From positions 62,001 to 126,000 of the forward strand of contig JAJDTY010000011.1 of the NCBI GenBank assembly GCA_022826945.1: 64,000 bases of DNA, read 5' to 3'. Both the position numbers and the translations under genes were made by a program. The stretch comes from Candidatus Binatia bacterium (GTDB lineage: Bacteria > Desulfobacterota > Binatia > Bin18). The notes beneath the pieces were generated by a model that was not told the origin of the DNA, did no database searches, and saw only the letters and a list, made by a program, of their open reading frames with translations. Below are positions 33,125 through 43,108 of this stretch, one piece after another (the first letter of the stretch is position 1; every line of letters starts with the position of its first letter).

Positions 33125-35074
33125 TTATTTACACACGTGCGGACTTGGCGGCACGTCCAAGGCGGGGCTGCGTTCAAAAAAGCCCACCGGCATCAAGCTG
33201 AAGCCGGCATACTCGACCGGCATCACTGGCCAATCCTCGGGCCGCGGAATATGGGTGAGGCCAAAGGTATGCCAGACGACGATGTCGGTGTTCTCGATGT
33301 TGCGTCCGCGTGAATAGCGCAGCAGACCCTCGCCGCCGGGGCTCTGGAGCGTGATGTCGCCGGCCGCGCTGAGCTCGTCCGGCGTAAACGCGGTGACCCA
33401 CAGATTATGCCGGGCAAACCCGGCCCGTTGCCCCACATAGGAGTCTGCCTGGGCAAACAACGTCGGCGTTGCGCTGGCAAGCAGCTTATAGCCGACCGGT
33501 GCCCCCAGCCGGTTTGTCCGCTGCGGGTTGACGATTTTCCAGCTCCTGCTGGCCTGCGGATCAATATCCCGCCGCGCATCGTCTTCGGATGCCAAGAGTG
33601 TCGTCTTGGCACGGAACTGTGTCCCGTGCGGATTGTCCGGCCCGTGCGGAACGGGTTCGACATCGACCTCGTACACCGAATTGTGCTCACCGTCCACATC
33701 AAAATCGAGCCGGAAACAGAACAGATGCTGGTGAATCGGGGAGGCCAGGTTGGGCGCAATCAGCGGAGCGAACTCGGGCTGCTCGGCCCCGGTTTCAACC
33801 GCGCTGACACCGACGATACCGGTCAGCTTGACCTCCATCTGAATCGTGCCGTCCAGATACAAATACCAGAAGAAGCCGTACTCATAGTTCCCGACCGTAA
33901 AGAACGAACTGACCACCAAACGCCGCGAGCGCCGGACTTCCGTGGTTGCGGACAGCAGATCCCGGTGCTTCCACAGCACGCCGTAATCTTCTTCGTGCAT
34001 GCAGATGGCGTTTTCGATTGTATAGACGGAACCGTCGGCCAGCAGCGTGGGCATATCAAAATAATGGATTTCGCCCAGGCAGTCGCAGCCCAGGGTGAGC
34101 GAATTGGCCAGATTGCCCACACTCGCCTCGCTGGCATCCAGCACATGCTTCCAGGTGTGCATGGGGTCGCGGTCGCCATAGGGCACCACCATGTCCGCCA
34201 GCGACGCCCGATACAGGATGGACCGCCGCTCCCCGGCATCGTCATAACTCAGGGTATGCAGGACCAGACCGTGCTGGGGATGCATGCCGACCCGGAACGA
34301 CCATTTCTGCCATTCCACCGCGTACCCATCGACGCGGAAACTCGGCCCTTCGGGCTGGGTAATGGAAATGGGTTTCAGGTCGGTCCGTAGCGAAGGCTGA
34401 TGGCTGGCCTCATACCGCCCGCTCTCCGGTGGCAGAGGGGTCACGCCGTGATCTTCCAGATGGACCACCCGGCCCGCGGTCAGATCCACGTGGGCAATCA
34501 GACCCTGGAGCGGCCGGGCATAACCGTTGTCGGTCTTGTCTTCACGCACAAAGGCAATCGTCCGGGCCAGACGATGGGTGGGGTCCACGCCGTCGGGGAG
34601 CGGGCCACTGCCCGGCCACATATCGATTTGCACCCGGCGCATGTCCTCGACGCCACGCCGCCTCACCGCGGCCTGCCAGGCGGGGTCGGCTTTGGTGATC
34701 TTGATCGATTGCATGAGGTCCCGGCCCCCAAACGGCACCTGTCCGTTGCGGAGACGGTGCACCTCAAGCAACTCGCCGGTCGTGATATCGACCCGTGCCG
34801 CAAAACTGCCCGCCTGCCTGCCGTTGGCATACTCGTCCACCCCCAGAAAGCGGAGCACCCGTGCAAAAGGCATGTCTGGGGTAAAGGCTTTGACCTCATC
34901 CTTGGGCGGCTCCACCAGACTGACACTGGAAAAGGCGATCTGGCCGCTCAGCTCGCCCGAGCCTTTCAGGATGGCCACGCCACGCTCAATCTCGCTCCGG
35001 TTCAGCGGGTCCAAGGGATGTATGGGGGCAGTCAGAGCATGGTCTGCCTGTATGTCCTGTATGGCGCTGGTCAT
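33125..35074 (-). CDS. Copper-containing primary amine oxidase
   Basis: 649 residues from ATG 35074 with AAAGGAG upstream. The topaquinone precursor motif N-Y-E-Y is in VGNYEYGFFW near residue 394, the catalytic-base Asp region in PYGDRDPMHTWKHVLDASE near 300, and copper histidines in HQHLFCFRLD near 450 and WHTFGLTHIPRPEDWPVMP near 610. It converts a primary amine to an aldehyde, ammonia and hydrogen peroxide. No signal peptide is evident. Immediate cotranscription with iorAB suggests the aldehyde is oxidised further. Confidence 0.92.
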   Translation of the reverse strand: MTSAIQDIQADHALTAPIHPLDPLNRSEIERGVAILKGSGELSGQIAFSSVSLVEPPKDEVKAFTPDMPFARVLRFLGVDEYANGRQAGSFAARVDITTGELLEVHRLRNGQVPFGGRDLMQSIKITKADPAWQAAVRRRGVEDMRRVQIDMWPGSGPLPDGVDPTHRLARTIAFVREDKTDNGYARPLQGLIAHVDLTAGRVVHLEDHGVTPLPPESGRYEASHQPSLRTDLKPISITQPEGPSFRVDGYAVEWQKWSFRVGMHPQHGLVLHTLSYDDAGERRSILYRASLADMVVPYGDRDPMHTWKHVLDASEASVGNLANSLTLGCDCLGEIHYFDMPTLLADGSVYTIENAICMHEEDYGVLWKHRDLLSATTEVRRSRRLVVSSFFTVGNYEYGFFWYLYLDGTIQMEVKLTGIVGVSAVETGAEQPEFAPLIAPNLASPIHQHLFCFRLDFDVDGEHNSVYEVDVEPVPHGPDNPHGTQFRAKTTLLASEDDARRDIDPQASRSWKIVNPQRTNRLGAPVGYKLLASATPTLFAQADSYVGQRAGFARHNLWVTAFTPDELSAAGDITLQSPGGEGLLRYSRGRNIENTDIVVWHTFGLTHIPRPEDWPVMPVEYAGFSLMPVGFFERSPALDVPPSPHVCK

Positions 35075-35120
35075 GCGGGTTTCTCCTTTGTCTATACAAC
35101 GTGCCATCAGGGCGACCCGT

Positions 35121-35867
35121 TCAGCGTCCGCCTGAAATATCGTAGATCGTGGTAGTGACATACGAGGCCTCATCCGTGCAGATCCACACCACCAGATTGG
35201 CCACCTCTTCGGGTTCGCAGATACGCCCCAGGACCGTCTGCGCTTTGGCAATGGCTTCGGCCCGCTCAATGCCGATACTCGCTTCAAAAATTTCCGTCCG
35301 GGTAATTCCGGGCCGCACGCAACAGACCCGAATCCCCTCGGGTCCGACTTCCCTGGACAGGCCCATGGTAAAGGAATCAAGCGCACCCTTGCTTGAGGCA
35401 TAGACCACGTCGCCGGGCAGCCCGCCGTACCGCGAGGAAATAGAGCCGACGTTGACGATCACGCCGCCGGCCCCCCCCCGTTTGGTGGACATGCGTTTAA
35501 TGGCCTCGCGGGCGCTGACGAACACGCCGAAGATGTTGAGATTATAAACCCCCTGGATACGCTCCAGCTTGGCGTCGACGACCGCGGTCTCATAGTCGAT
35601 TGCGGCGTTGTTCACCAGAGCGGTGACCGGGCCGAGTTCGGTATCGGTCCGGCGGAACAGCTCAACAACGCCCTCTTCCGTCCCCACATCGGCTTGCACG
35701 GCAATCGCCCGTTGCCCGGCCTGGGTCACGTCGTGGACTACCTCTTCGGCCCGGTCCTTGGCGCGCGCATAGTTCACGCACACGTCAAACCCGGCCCGCG
35801 CCGCCCGCCGTGAAATAGCGGCTCCAATACCGCGACTTCCTCCCGTCACGATCATGACACCCGACAT
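35121..35867 (-). CDS. Short-chain dehydrogenase/reductase (SDR)
   Basis: 248 residues, classical SDR. TGGSRGIGAA is the NAD(P) glycine motif, LVNNAAID the NNAG-type segment, and the catalytic Ser-Tyr-Lys are in VGSISSR and VYASSKGAL. C-terminal TTTIYDISGGR is the usual GG ending. It sits between hyuA and the amine oxidase on the same strand with short gaps, so it is likely part of that operon. Confidence 0.92.
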   Translation of the reverse strand: MSGVMIVTGGSRGIGAAISRRAARAGFDVCVNYARAKDRAEEVVHDVTQAGQRAIAVQADVGTEEGVVELFRRTDTELGPVTALVNNAAIDYETAVVDAKLERIQGVYNLNIFGVFVSAREAIKRMSTKRGGAGGVIVNVGSISSRYGGLPGDVVYASSKGALDSFTMGLSREVGPEGIRVCCVRPGITRTEIFEASIGIERAEAIAKAQTVLGRICEPEEVANLVVWICTDEASYVTTTIYDISGGR

Positions 35868-35881
35868 CCTGTCTCCTTCCG

Positions 35882-37948
35882 TTAGAGGGCGATCGTCAGC
35901 AGAGAACTGCCGTCGGCCTGGACGGTCAGCCGGTCAGCCGGGTTGACGACCACCGTGGTCGTGGCGAACTCAACGATGGCCGGGCCGGTCAGCCGGTCAC
36001 CCGCTGCCAGCGCGTCGCCCTGATACACCTCGGTTTCCACCTCGGCATTGACCCCGGCCATATAGGCCATGCGCCGGCTGGTCGGTTGCGGCCGGCCCGC
36101 AGACTGTGTGGCCAGCCGTCCCTCAGGGGCGGGCCGGTTGCCTGTGGCGGCGATCCGCCAGTGCAGGCACTCAATGGGCTGATCGCGCATCGAATAGGTA
36201 AAGCGCCGCTCGTGCTCGTCATGAAAGTCGGCTTCGAGTCGACGCAAGAGGTCGGCGTCAATCGGTCCTTCGGGCAGCGGTACCGTCAGGTTATGGACTT
36301 GGCCGGGATAGCGTCCCTCCAGGTGTCGGGCGAACCGAATCTCTTCGGGCTTAAAGCCTTCATCCTCAAGATGAGCGCCGCCTTCGGCGATCAAGTCGTC
36401 AAACACCCGGGCGATGTCCGTGGCCGCGCCTGACCGATTCGTATAGCAGTGGTGGAGGCGCACATAGTCGTGCCGCACCGGCGTGACCGCCATGCCGAAC
36501 GCGCACAGCCCACCCGCGGAGCGCGGAATCAGAACCTCGCCGATCTCCAGCATGCGGGCCAGCTCGGCCGCGTGCAGACCGCCCGCCCCGCCGCCCGCGA
36601 CCATGACATAGTCGCGGGGATCGATGCCGCGCTCAATCGAGACCGCCCGGATGGCCGAGGCCATATTCGAGTTGACGATGGTCAGGATGCCGGCCGCTGC
36701 CTCGCGGACGGACAGTCCCAGCGGTGTGGCAATATGTTCGGCAATGGCCCGTTGCGCCAGATGCTCATCGAGAGAACGCCGTCCGCCCAGAAACGCCCCG
36801 GACGACATCCGGCCAACGGCCAGGTTGGCGTCGGTGACTGCGGGCGCACGGCCGCCCCGGCCGTAACAGGCCGGACCCGGCTGGGAACCCGCGCTCTGTG
36901 GCCCGACCCGTAGTGCCTTGCCGCTGTCGAGCCAGGCAATGGAGCCGCCGCCGGCGCCGATCGACAGTACCTCAACCCCGTTCACCCCAATAGGCTGGTG
37001 GGCAACCTTGATATCGGTTGACATGACCGGCTCGCTGTCGCGTAGCATGCAGACGTCGAAGCTGGTCCCGCCCATGTCGATGATGATCAGCCGGTCGGGG
37101 GCCTTGGTATCCGAGGCGTAGTGCGCACCCGCGGCCGGCCCGGCCGCAGGACCCGAGGCTACCGCGTTGACGGGTCGGGCCAAAAGGTCCGGCACGGATG
37201 CACAGCCGCCGTTGACCTGCATAATCTGCGGCGGATGGGGCAGGCCGCCAGCCGCCATCTCTTTCTCAAAGGCGCGCAGATAGTCGCCGATAATAGGCGC
37301 GATATAGGCGGACAGTACGGTTGCCGAGGTCCGCTCCCACTCGCGAATCTCCGGTAGAACATCGCAGGAGCACAGCACATCGACGCCGGGCATCTCCTCA
37401 CGCACGATCTCGGCGGTGCGTTTTTCGTGATTCGGATCGACGATGGACCACAGATAGGCCACCGCCACCGCTTTGACGCCGTGGGCGCCGAGTTGCCGGG
37501 CTGCGACGCGGACCGCCTCTTCGTCGAGCGGCAGAACCTCGGAACCGTCCGCCCCGGTGCGCTCGGGAATGCCCAGACGCAAATAGCGCGGAATAAAGTC
37601 CTCGGGCTTCTGGAGGTGGATGTTGAATCGCTCGGGCTTGCCGCCCCGGCCCAGATACATGATATCCCGGAGCCCCTGGGTGCACAGCAAGCCAATGACC
37701 GGACCGTTGCGCTGTATGAGAGCATTGGTCGCCATGGTCTGGCCATGAACCAGAAATTCCGTTTCACGTAAAAGCTCTGCGACCGTGGTTTCTGCTTCCT
37801 CGGCCATCCCGCTGAGCCCCCGCGTAATCGCTAGCAGCGGTTGATCGGGAGTCGAGTCTTCTTTGTACACGTGGAACCTGCCGTCGTCGCGCAGCAGAAC
37901 CACATCCGTGAAGGTGCCACCGATATCGATACCGACTCGATGCCCCAT
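35882..37948 (-). CDS. hyuA: Hydantoinase/oxoprolinase subunit A (HyuA)
   Basis: 688 residues. The ATPase-like fold shows GIDIGGTFTDVVLL at the start, HGQTMATNALIQRNG near 70 and IIDMGGTSFDVCMLRD near 290. It couples ATP to ring opening of hydantoins or 5-oxoproline-like amides, with HyuB as partner. hyuB lies 2 bp upstream. Acetophenone carboxylase and acetone carboxylase subunits share this fold, so carboxylation is an alternative. Confidence 0.9.
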   Translation of the reverse strand: MGHRVGIDIGGTFTDVVLLRDDGRFHVYKEDSTPDQPLLAITRGLSGMAEEAETTVAELLRETEFLVHGQTMATNALIQRNGPVIGLLCTQGLRDIMYLGRGGKPERFNIHLQKPEDFIPRYLRLGIPERTGADGSEVLPLDEEAVRVAARQLGAHGVKAVAVAYLWSIVDPNHEKRTAEIVREEMPGVDVLCSCDVLPEIREWERTSATVLSAYIAPIIGDYLRAFEKEMAAGGLPHPPQIMQVNGGCASVPDLLARPVNAVASGPAAGPAAGAHYASDTKAPDRLIIIDMGGTSFDVCMLRDSEPVMSTDIKVAHQPIGVNGVEVLSIGAGGGSIAWLDSGKALRVGPQSAGSQPGPACYGRGGRAPAVTDANLAVGRMSSGAFLGGRRSLDEHLAQRAIAEHIATPLGLSVREAAAGILTIVNSNMASAIRAVSIERGIDPRDYVMVAGGGAGGLHAAELARMLEIGEVLIPRSAGGLCAFGMAVTPVRHDYVRLHHCYTNRSGAATDIARVFDDLIAEGGAHLEDEGFKPEEIRFARHLEGRYPGQVHNLTVPLPEGPIDADLLRRLEADFHDEHERRFTYSMRDQPIECLHWRIAATGNRPAPEGRLATQSAGRPQPTSRRMAYMAGVNAEVETEVYQGDALAAGDRLTGPAIVEFATTTVVVNPADRLTVQADGSSLLTIAL

Positions 37949-37950
37949 GT

Positions 37951-39876
37951 TTACGTCTCCTGCGGCGTCGCGCTGAAGTTACGGGCGATGGTCGGAGCTT
38001 CGAGGTAGCGATCATCGGGACGCATATTTTGTTGCGTCCAGGTGCCGGCCGCCGGCGTGGTAGGTTCGATCATCGGGCGCTCGTTCTGACGCAGTTCGGC
38101 CCGGAGCTTTTCGGTTGCGACAAGGTCGAGGCTGCGCTCAAGGTCGTCCTTAACGACCACGCCAAACACGTTGCGGGCCGTATCTTCGCTAATCCACTCG
38201 TCGCGCAGATCGCGCCGCACCTGTTCCGGGTCGCGGTCGAGCGGGTTGCCCCAGCCACCGCCGCCTGCGGACACGCCATTCCAGGTCTCGCCTTCGCGAA
38301 TCAGCAGTTGTCCCGCGGAGGAGGTAAACGTCCGGCTGCCGTCTGCGTGTTCAATATAAATGCCGCCGCCTGGACTCATGGTGCCGCCGTTCACCCCGTG
38401 CGGCGGGTTTTTCAGGCCCTCGCCAAAGCCGACACACTCCATGTCACCGGCAATCGGCCGATAGCGTGTGCGCAGTCCGGGTCCGCCGATCCACTGGCCC
38501 ATGCCCAGTGCGTCGGTTTCTATTTCGTTCTGCTCGACGCGGATCGGGTACAGCAACTCCAACTGCTCGATCGAGGCCGAGGTCAGTCCACCCATGCCGG
38601 CGATGGTGCACAGGACCGGCCACCCATCGGCGTTCTTTGCCGCGCCCTGGCCGCCGCCGCTGTTGAACAGCATGCAGCCCCACTCCTTGCCGGTTCTCGA
38701 ATCAACCCCGTTAAAGTTCGGGATGTGGGCGGTATGCGCCCCGCCCGCGGGCACGCGCTCGGGGATGGCCTCGGCCATGGCGATATTGATGACCTCGTGC
38801 ATAGGGTCGGCCGGATTCTGGGTTGCCCCTGCCACTGCGGCCGGCCACTTGGCCAGGCAGATGGTGTTGTCGTCGGCGTTGGCGCTGATGTGTTGCAGCA
38901 CGCCGTGGTTATGCGGAATGTCGGAGTCAATATAGTACAGGAAGGGGATCGTCGAGGTCGCCATCATGACCGCATAGGTCGCGTTGAACGAGCCGGTGGA
39001 CGGCGGCCCGCCGCTGTAGTGCACATGGATATCCGCGCCCTTCTTGGTGATGGTGGCCCGAATCGGGATATCGGTCGCCCCATTGCCGTCGGTATCGGTC
39101 CAGGTCTCACCGTGGTAGACGCCGTCGGGAATCGAGCGGAACTCCTCTGACGCACGCTGGTCGGCGTAGTCCATGAGCCCGTCGCTATAGCGCACGACCT
39201 CGTCGCGGCTGTACTGCTCGCACAGCTCGATCAGCCCCTTGCGGGCCACGCCACAGGCCCCGAGTTGGGCGCGCAGGTCGCCGTGCAGGGCGTCCCGATA
39301 GCGCACGTTGGCGAGATACAGCTCGACGATATCGTGGCGTTCGACCCCGCGGTCGACCAGCTTGGTCGGCGGAATGACGATGCCTTCCTGGAAAATGGTC
39401 TTGGCCGCGGGCACGATGCTCGACGCCTCGATAGCGCCGGTATCGAGCTGATGGCCGCGCGCCACGGTCCAGAACACCTGCTTGCCGTCCACAAAGACCG
39501 GCTGGGCCGTCACCAGGTCCGGGATGTGGGTATTGCCCCGATAGGGGTCGTTCGACATATACACGTCGCCGTCGTGGATATCGTCCCCAAACACGGAGAC
39601 GATTTCCATCAGCAGGGTCCGAATGCTGTTGCAGTGGATGGGCAGGCAATCGGCCATGGTGACCTGACGCGGTCCGCTAGAGTGGGCGTCGTAGATCATG
39701 CACGAGTAGTCGCGGGCCAGGGCGATGACCGAGGTCCAGGCCGTCTGCTCCATGGCCAGGGTCATTTCCTGGCCGATGGCTTCAAAGCGGTTACGGATCA
39801 CACTGAAAGTGATGGGGTCGAACGCTGCCTCCGTGGGCGGCAGGGAGATGGCATCAATCTTACTGGCCGTTGCCAT
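37951..39876 (-). CDS. hyuB: Hydantoinase/oxoprolinase subunit B (HyuB)
   Basis: 641 residues, matching HyuB: FDPITFSVIRNRFEAIGQEM, DYSCMIYDAHSS, DVYMSNDPYRGNTHIPD, VARGHQLDTGAIEASS, GGGQGAAKNADGWP. It is the first gene of the long minus-strand cluster. Only a non-coding 355-bp region separates it from the divergent TauD gene, where the cluster promoter should lie. Together with hyuA it forms the second hydantoinase/oxoprolinase system in the window, unrelated in arrangement to the fused one at 14.8-18.5 kb. Confidence 0.9.
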   Translation of the reverse strand: MATASKIDAISLPPTEAAFDPITFSVIRNRFEAIGQEMTLAMEQTAWTSVIALARDYSCMIYDAHSSGPRQVTMADCLPIHCNSIRTLLMEIVSVFGDDIHDGDVYMSNDPYRGNTHIPDLVTAQPVFVDGKQVFWTVARGHQLDTGAIEASSIVPAAKTIFQEGIVIPPTKLVDRGVERHDIVELYLANVRYRDALHGDLRAQLGACGVARKGLIELCEQYSRDEVVRYSDGLMDYADQRASEEFRSIPDGVYHGETWTDTDGNGATDIPIRATITKKGADIHVHYSGGPPSTGSFNATYAVMMATSTIPFLYYIDSDIPHNHGVLQHISANADDNTICLAKWPAAVAGATQNPADPMHEVINIAMAEAIPERVPAGGAHTAHIPNFNGVDSRTGKEWGCMLFNSGGGQGAAKNADGWPVLCTIAGMGGLTSASIEQLELLYPIRVEQNEIETDALGMGQWIGGPGLRTRYRPIAGDMECVGFGEGLKNPPHGVNGGTMSPGGGIYIEHADGSRTFTSSAGQLLIREGETWNGVSAGGGGWGNPLDRDPEQVRRDLRDEWISEDTARNVFGVVVKDDLERSLDLVATEKLRAELRQNERPMIEPTTPAAGTWTQQNMRPDDRYLEAPTIARNFSATPQET

Positions 39877-40231
39877 GGGTGCACTCCTTTATGAAACGGT
39901 TCTCCACACAGACCGGACTCCCGCAGGAAAATGTCTCCGGATCGTAAACGCTGAGACGCGAAGAATCAATGCGTTCCGCCGGATAAGCGCGGCCTGCCCG
40001 GTAGCGCCTGGGAGTGAGGACCATCTTGGCATGGCAACAGAACAGCCAGAATTTTTTCACTACTGATCTGGAGTGATAGCGGCACGGCGGCAGAGCGGGG
40101 ATGGGTGGTTCTTACTTGTACGGAGCCGCTTCCCAAACCGACCTCGGACGGGCATACTCGAACTGTTCGGACAAAAGGTGGCCCTGAACTCAACCAGGAA
40201 AGGGCTTCGCGTGCTTCAGGAGAGCAATCCC
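39877..40231. other. 355-bp divergent intergenic region
   Basis: Non-coding between divergent hyuB and the TauD gene. The only clear signals are the two ribosome sites: AAAGGAGTG (minus, before hyuB) and TTCAGGAGAGC (plus, before tauD). An in-frame upstream ATG/GTG for the TauD gene near 40073 is not supported. I see no convincing promoter, operator or RNA structure. Confidence 0.5.
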
Positions 40232-41095
40232 ATGCACATCCTCACCCTGTCGCCATTGCATCCAGTGTTCGCTGCCGAAGCCCAAGGGCTGGACCTGCGG
40301 CAGCCCATCGACCCGGCCGAAGCCGCCCAGGTCGAGGCGGCGCTGGATGAGTTCGCCGTGCTGGTCTTCCGCGACCAAGTTCTGGACGAATCCCAGCAGA
40401 TGGCGCTTACCCGCGCGCTCGGTCCGGTTGATATGGGACTGCTCAAGGTGTTGCAGCGGCGGAGTCGATTCAAAGAGGCCGGGATGATCGACATCTCCAA
40501 CGTCGATCTCGAAAGCCAGATTCTGGCCCGGAACGACCCGCGCCTGATTACCATGCTGGCCAACCAGCTCTGGCACAGCGACAGCTCGTTCAAGCAACCG
40601 GCGGCGCGGTATTCCCTGCTGCTGGCCTGTATTGTGCCCGAGCAGGGAGGGGAAACCGAGTTCGCGGATATGCGCGCGGCTTACGATGCTCTGTCGGACA
40701 CAAGCAAGGCAAGGATCAAAGGGCTGGAGGCCGAACACTCGGCCTTTCATTCGCGTATTCAGCTCGGCGACCAGCAGTACACGCCGGAAGATTTGGCCAA
40801 GTATCCGCCCGTGGAATGGCCCGTCGTCCGTACCCATCCGGGCTCCCGGCGCGAGACGCTCTTTATCGGGGCGCATGCCACGCACATTGTGGGCCGGCCG
40901 GTCCCGGAAGGGCGACTCTTGCTCGCTGAGCTCTTAGAGCATGCGACGCAACGGCGGTTTGTGTACCGCCATACTTGGCGTCCGGGCGACCTGGTGATCT
41001 GGGACAATCGCGCCGTCCTGCATCGTGGCCGCCGCTACGATCTTTCCCAGCGGCGTGAGTTGCGCCGGAGCACAGTCGAAGACGTGCGGGTGTGA
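40232..41095 (+). CDS. TauD/TfdA-family Fe(II)/2-oxoglutarate dioxygenase
   Basis: 287 residues from ATG 40232, chosen for TTCAGGAGAGCAATCCC. The iron ligands are His115 and Asp117 (LWHSDSSF) and a distal His in DNRAVLHRGRRYD near residue 266; the 2-oxoglutarate-binding Arg is among those following. The FADMRAAYDAL block is typical. Family members oxidise taurine, 2,4-D and related acids. It is convergent with the Rieske oxygenase gene. A second member of the family lies at 54.1-55.0 kb. Confidence 0.9.
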   Translation: MHILTLSPLHPVFAAEAQGLDLRQPIDPAEAAQVEAALDEFAVLVFRDQVLDESQQMALTRALGPVDMGLLKVLQRRSRFKEAGMIDISNVDLESQILARNDPRLITMLANQLWHSDSSFKQPAARYSLLLACIVPEQGGETEFADMRAAYDALSDTSKARIKGLEAEHSAFHSRIQLGDQQYTPEDLAKYPPVEWPVVRTHPGSRRETLFIGAHATHIVGRPVPEGRLLLAELLEHATQRRFVYRHTWRPGDLVIWDNRAVLHRGRRYDLSQRRELRRSTVEDVRV

Positions 41096-41112
41096 GTGGT
41101 TTCTTGATCAAC

Positions 41113-42354
41113 TTACAACTGTTCCAGTGGTGGCATGCCGAGAGCGTCACGGTAATTGGTGTGGAAATGATGCAGAGCTGGCTCGTTGCGACCGAAAATG
41201 AGGTATTCCAGCGCCCCGCTTTCGGCCGCCTTTTGGGCCATTTCCCCGACATAATAGTCTTCCTGCTCCAAGGTGCTGTTCACGATTTCATTGACCGCCT
41301 CGGGGGAGACCGCCTCATTCCCGCCATCGCGGGCCTCTTGATCGTAGACATTGACCTCATCAATGACGACACGGGCACCGGTGTCCATGCTTTCCTGTAG
41401 TTCGGGACTGATGTAGTTGCACACGCGGGTAATGGAGCGACCAATACTCTGCTTGTCAGGATATATTTTAAAGATCGTGACGTTTTCCCTGTTGACGGTC
41501 ATTTGGATATTCGGGAAGAAATAATACAGCACAACGGCCATGCCCTCCATGTCCCACTGGTCCTCTGGCAGGGTACGGAGCAGATCAATGGAGCGCGAGG
41601 GAAACACAAAACGATGATTCCGTCCGTTTGCTTCGTAGGCGATCGCGTCTCCATAGAAGATATAGAAGATATTGTTGAGCGTGCTGCCGTGTAAGCGGGA
41701 AAAGTGATAGGTCTCCCCAAAGGTGTCGTTGGCCAGCTTCCAGTTCAGCCGCTTATCCATGGTAGCTACGCCCTTGTACTTGAGCCGACCAATATCCCAG
41801 TCCTCAATTTCTGGAGCGAAGTCGCCCAGTAGCGCATCGACATCGAGTTTGCCGGTAGCGTTTGGATGTACCCACAGCATGCCATACTGCTCGACGGCAG
41901 GGAGTTCGATGAGACCGTGGCACGAACGATCAATCTTGCCAAAGTCTTTCTCGCGCGGAATGCCGACGAGTTTGCCAGCAGGGGAGTAGGTCCAGTTGTG
42001 GAATGGGCAGATAAAACGGGAGGCTTCACCACGGTCCTCGGTCGCAACCTGTGACCCACGGTGGCGGCACGCGTTGACGAACGCGCGGAACTGACCGTCT
42101 TTGTCACGAGTCGCGAGCACGGGCACACCAAAGTCTTCCGTTGTGACAAAGCTCCCAGGCGTAGGCAGGTCTCCGCTGAGCCCAATGAGCTGAGGGTGAT
42201 TGCGAAAGAACAGCGCCCACTCTTTTTGCGCCTGATCCGGGCAGGTGTAGAATGCGGTCGGGCTTTTATATTGGACCCCTGCATCTACGTTCACATCGTC
42301 ATCGAGCTTCTGTAACAACTCCTTCAAAATTGACATTTGCATTTCGTGTTGCAT
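41113..42354 (-). CDS. Rieske ring-hydroxylating oxygenase alpha subunit
   Basis: 413 residues from ATG 42354 with GAGGAGGGAGC upstream. The Rieske [2Fe-2S] ligands are CRHRGSQV and, 19 residues later, CPFHNWTY (C-x-H...C-x2-H). The mononuclear iron site is NDTFGETYHFSRLH (His-x4-His preceded by an acidic residue). It needs a reductase or ferredoxin, not found nearby. It lies 20 bp downstream of the TetR regulator on the same strand, so it is probably controlled by it. Confidence 0.92.
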   Translation of the reverse strand: MQHEMQMSILKELLQKLDDDVNVDAGVQYKSPTAFYTCPDQAQKEWALFFRNHPQLIGLSGDLPTPGSFVTTEDFGVPVLATRDKDGQFRAFVNACRHRGSQVATEDRGEASRFICPFHNWTYSPAGKLVGIPREKDFGKIDRSCHGLIELPAVEQYGMLWVHPNATGKLDVDALLGDFAPEIEDWDIGRLKYKGVATMDKRLNWKLANDTFGETYHFSRLHGSTLNNIFYIFYGDAIAYEANGRNHRFVFPSRSIDLLRTLPEDQWDMEGMAVVLYYFFPNIQMTVNRENVTIFKIYPDKQSIGRSITRVCNYISPELQESMDTGARVVIDEVNVYDQEARDGGNEAVSPEAVNEIVNSTLEQEDYYVGEMAQKAAESGALEYLIFGRNEPALHHFHTNYRDALGMPPLEQL

Positions 42355-42373
42355 GCCGTGCTCCCTCCTCATA

Positions 42374-43108
42374 TCAATGTTGCGTAGATACGGTTCTAGA
42401 TCGGTCGTTCAAGCGCTCTTCTGCTCGTTTTTCTGTTTTCTGACGGCGCTGTTCGAGCGTCTGCTCCAGCTCATGCAGTTGGTCCACGATCTGCTGTCGG
42501 ACTGCGTCAGTGGCAATACCGAGTAAAACCACATACATCCCGTACAGTGCCCGCGAGCGGAATTCGTCCTCGCCGATGAGGCCAAATGCCCAATGTATGA
42601 ATGCCCGGTCCCAGGTTGTATACATCTGTTGGGCCAAGCTATGCGGGTCGAGCTGATCTGTCAGCTGGCCCTGGCTTATGGCTTGCTCAATCGCCACCTT
42701 GGCGATAGCAGCGGCGCGGTCTGAGAGACGGCGTTCTTCTGCACCGGCGCGGGCGAGTCGTTCATAGCGGGCAATACCAAGCGGACGGTAGATCGCCTCG
42801 TCCTCGACCATACAGCGGACACTTACGGTCACAACTGCGTGACACTGTTCCAGTGGGTTCTCCCGTTGCGCTTCTCGCTCGAGAGCCTCATCCACTCGGT
42901 CAATAGCGTCATCAATTAACGCACTCAGGATGCCGTCGCTGTTACCAAACAAGTTGTAGAGTGTGGTGACGCTCAAGCCAGCTTCAGAGCCAAGCTTGCG
43001 CATGGACAGCCCGCCCTCTGCAATCAGCTTACGCGCCGCCTCGATAATCCGCTTCCGCCGAGCTTCTGTATGGATCGCGCGAAGTGTTGGTGCCTTTTTC
43101 TGTAACAC
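42374..43108 (-). CDS. TetR-family transcriptional regulator
   Basis: 244 residues if started at GTG 43108; the open frame reaches ATG 43159, but that start would lie upstream of the apparent promoter. The N-terminal helix-turn-helix is clear: RKRIIEAARKLIAEGG, LSMRKLGSEAGLSVTTLYNLFGN. The C-terminal part is helical and ends in a charged coiled coil (HELEQTLEQRRQKTEKR). It is followed by the Rieske oxygenase and is divergent from a luciferase-like gene. The palindrome over its promoter points to autorepression. Confidence 0.87.
   Translation of the reverse strand: MLQKKAPTLRAIHTEARRKRIIEAARKLIAEGGLSMRKLGSEAGLSVTTLYNLFGNSDGILSALIDDAIDRVDEALEREAQRENPLEQCHAVVTVSVRCMVEDEAIYRPLGIARYERLARAGAEERRLSDRAAAIAKVAIEQAISQGQLTDQLDPHSLAQQMYTTWDRAFIHWAFGLIGEDEFRSRALYGMYVVLLGIATDAVRQQIVDQLHELEQTLEQRRQKTEKRAEERLNDRSRTVSTQH

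Noticed and set aside
38029..39150. 373-residue plus-strand ORF opposite hyuB
   Set aside because: Antisense shadow of a strong hyuB gene in GC-rich DNA; no recognisable domain, ribosome site or family pattern.
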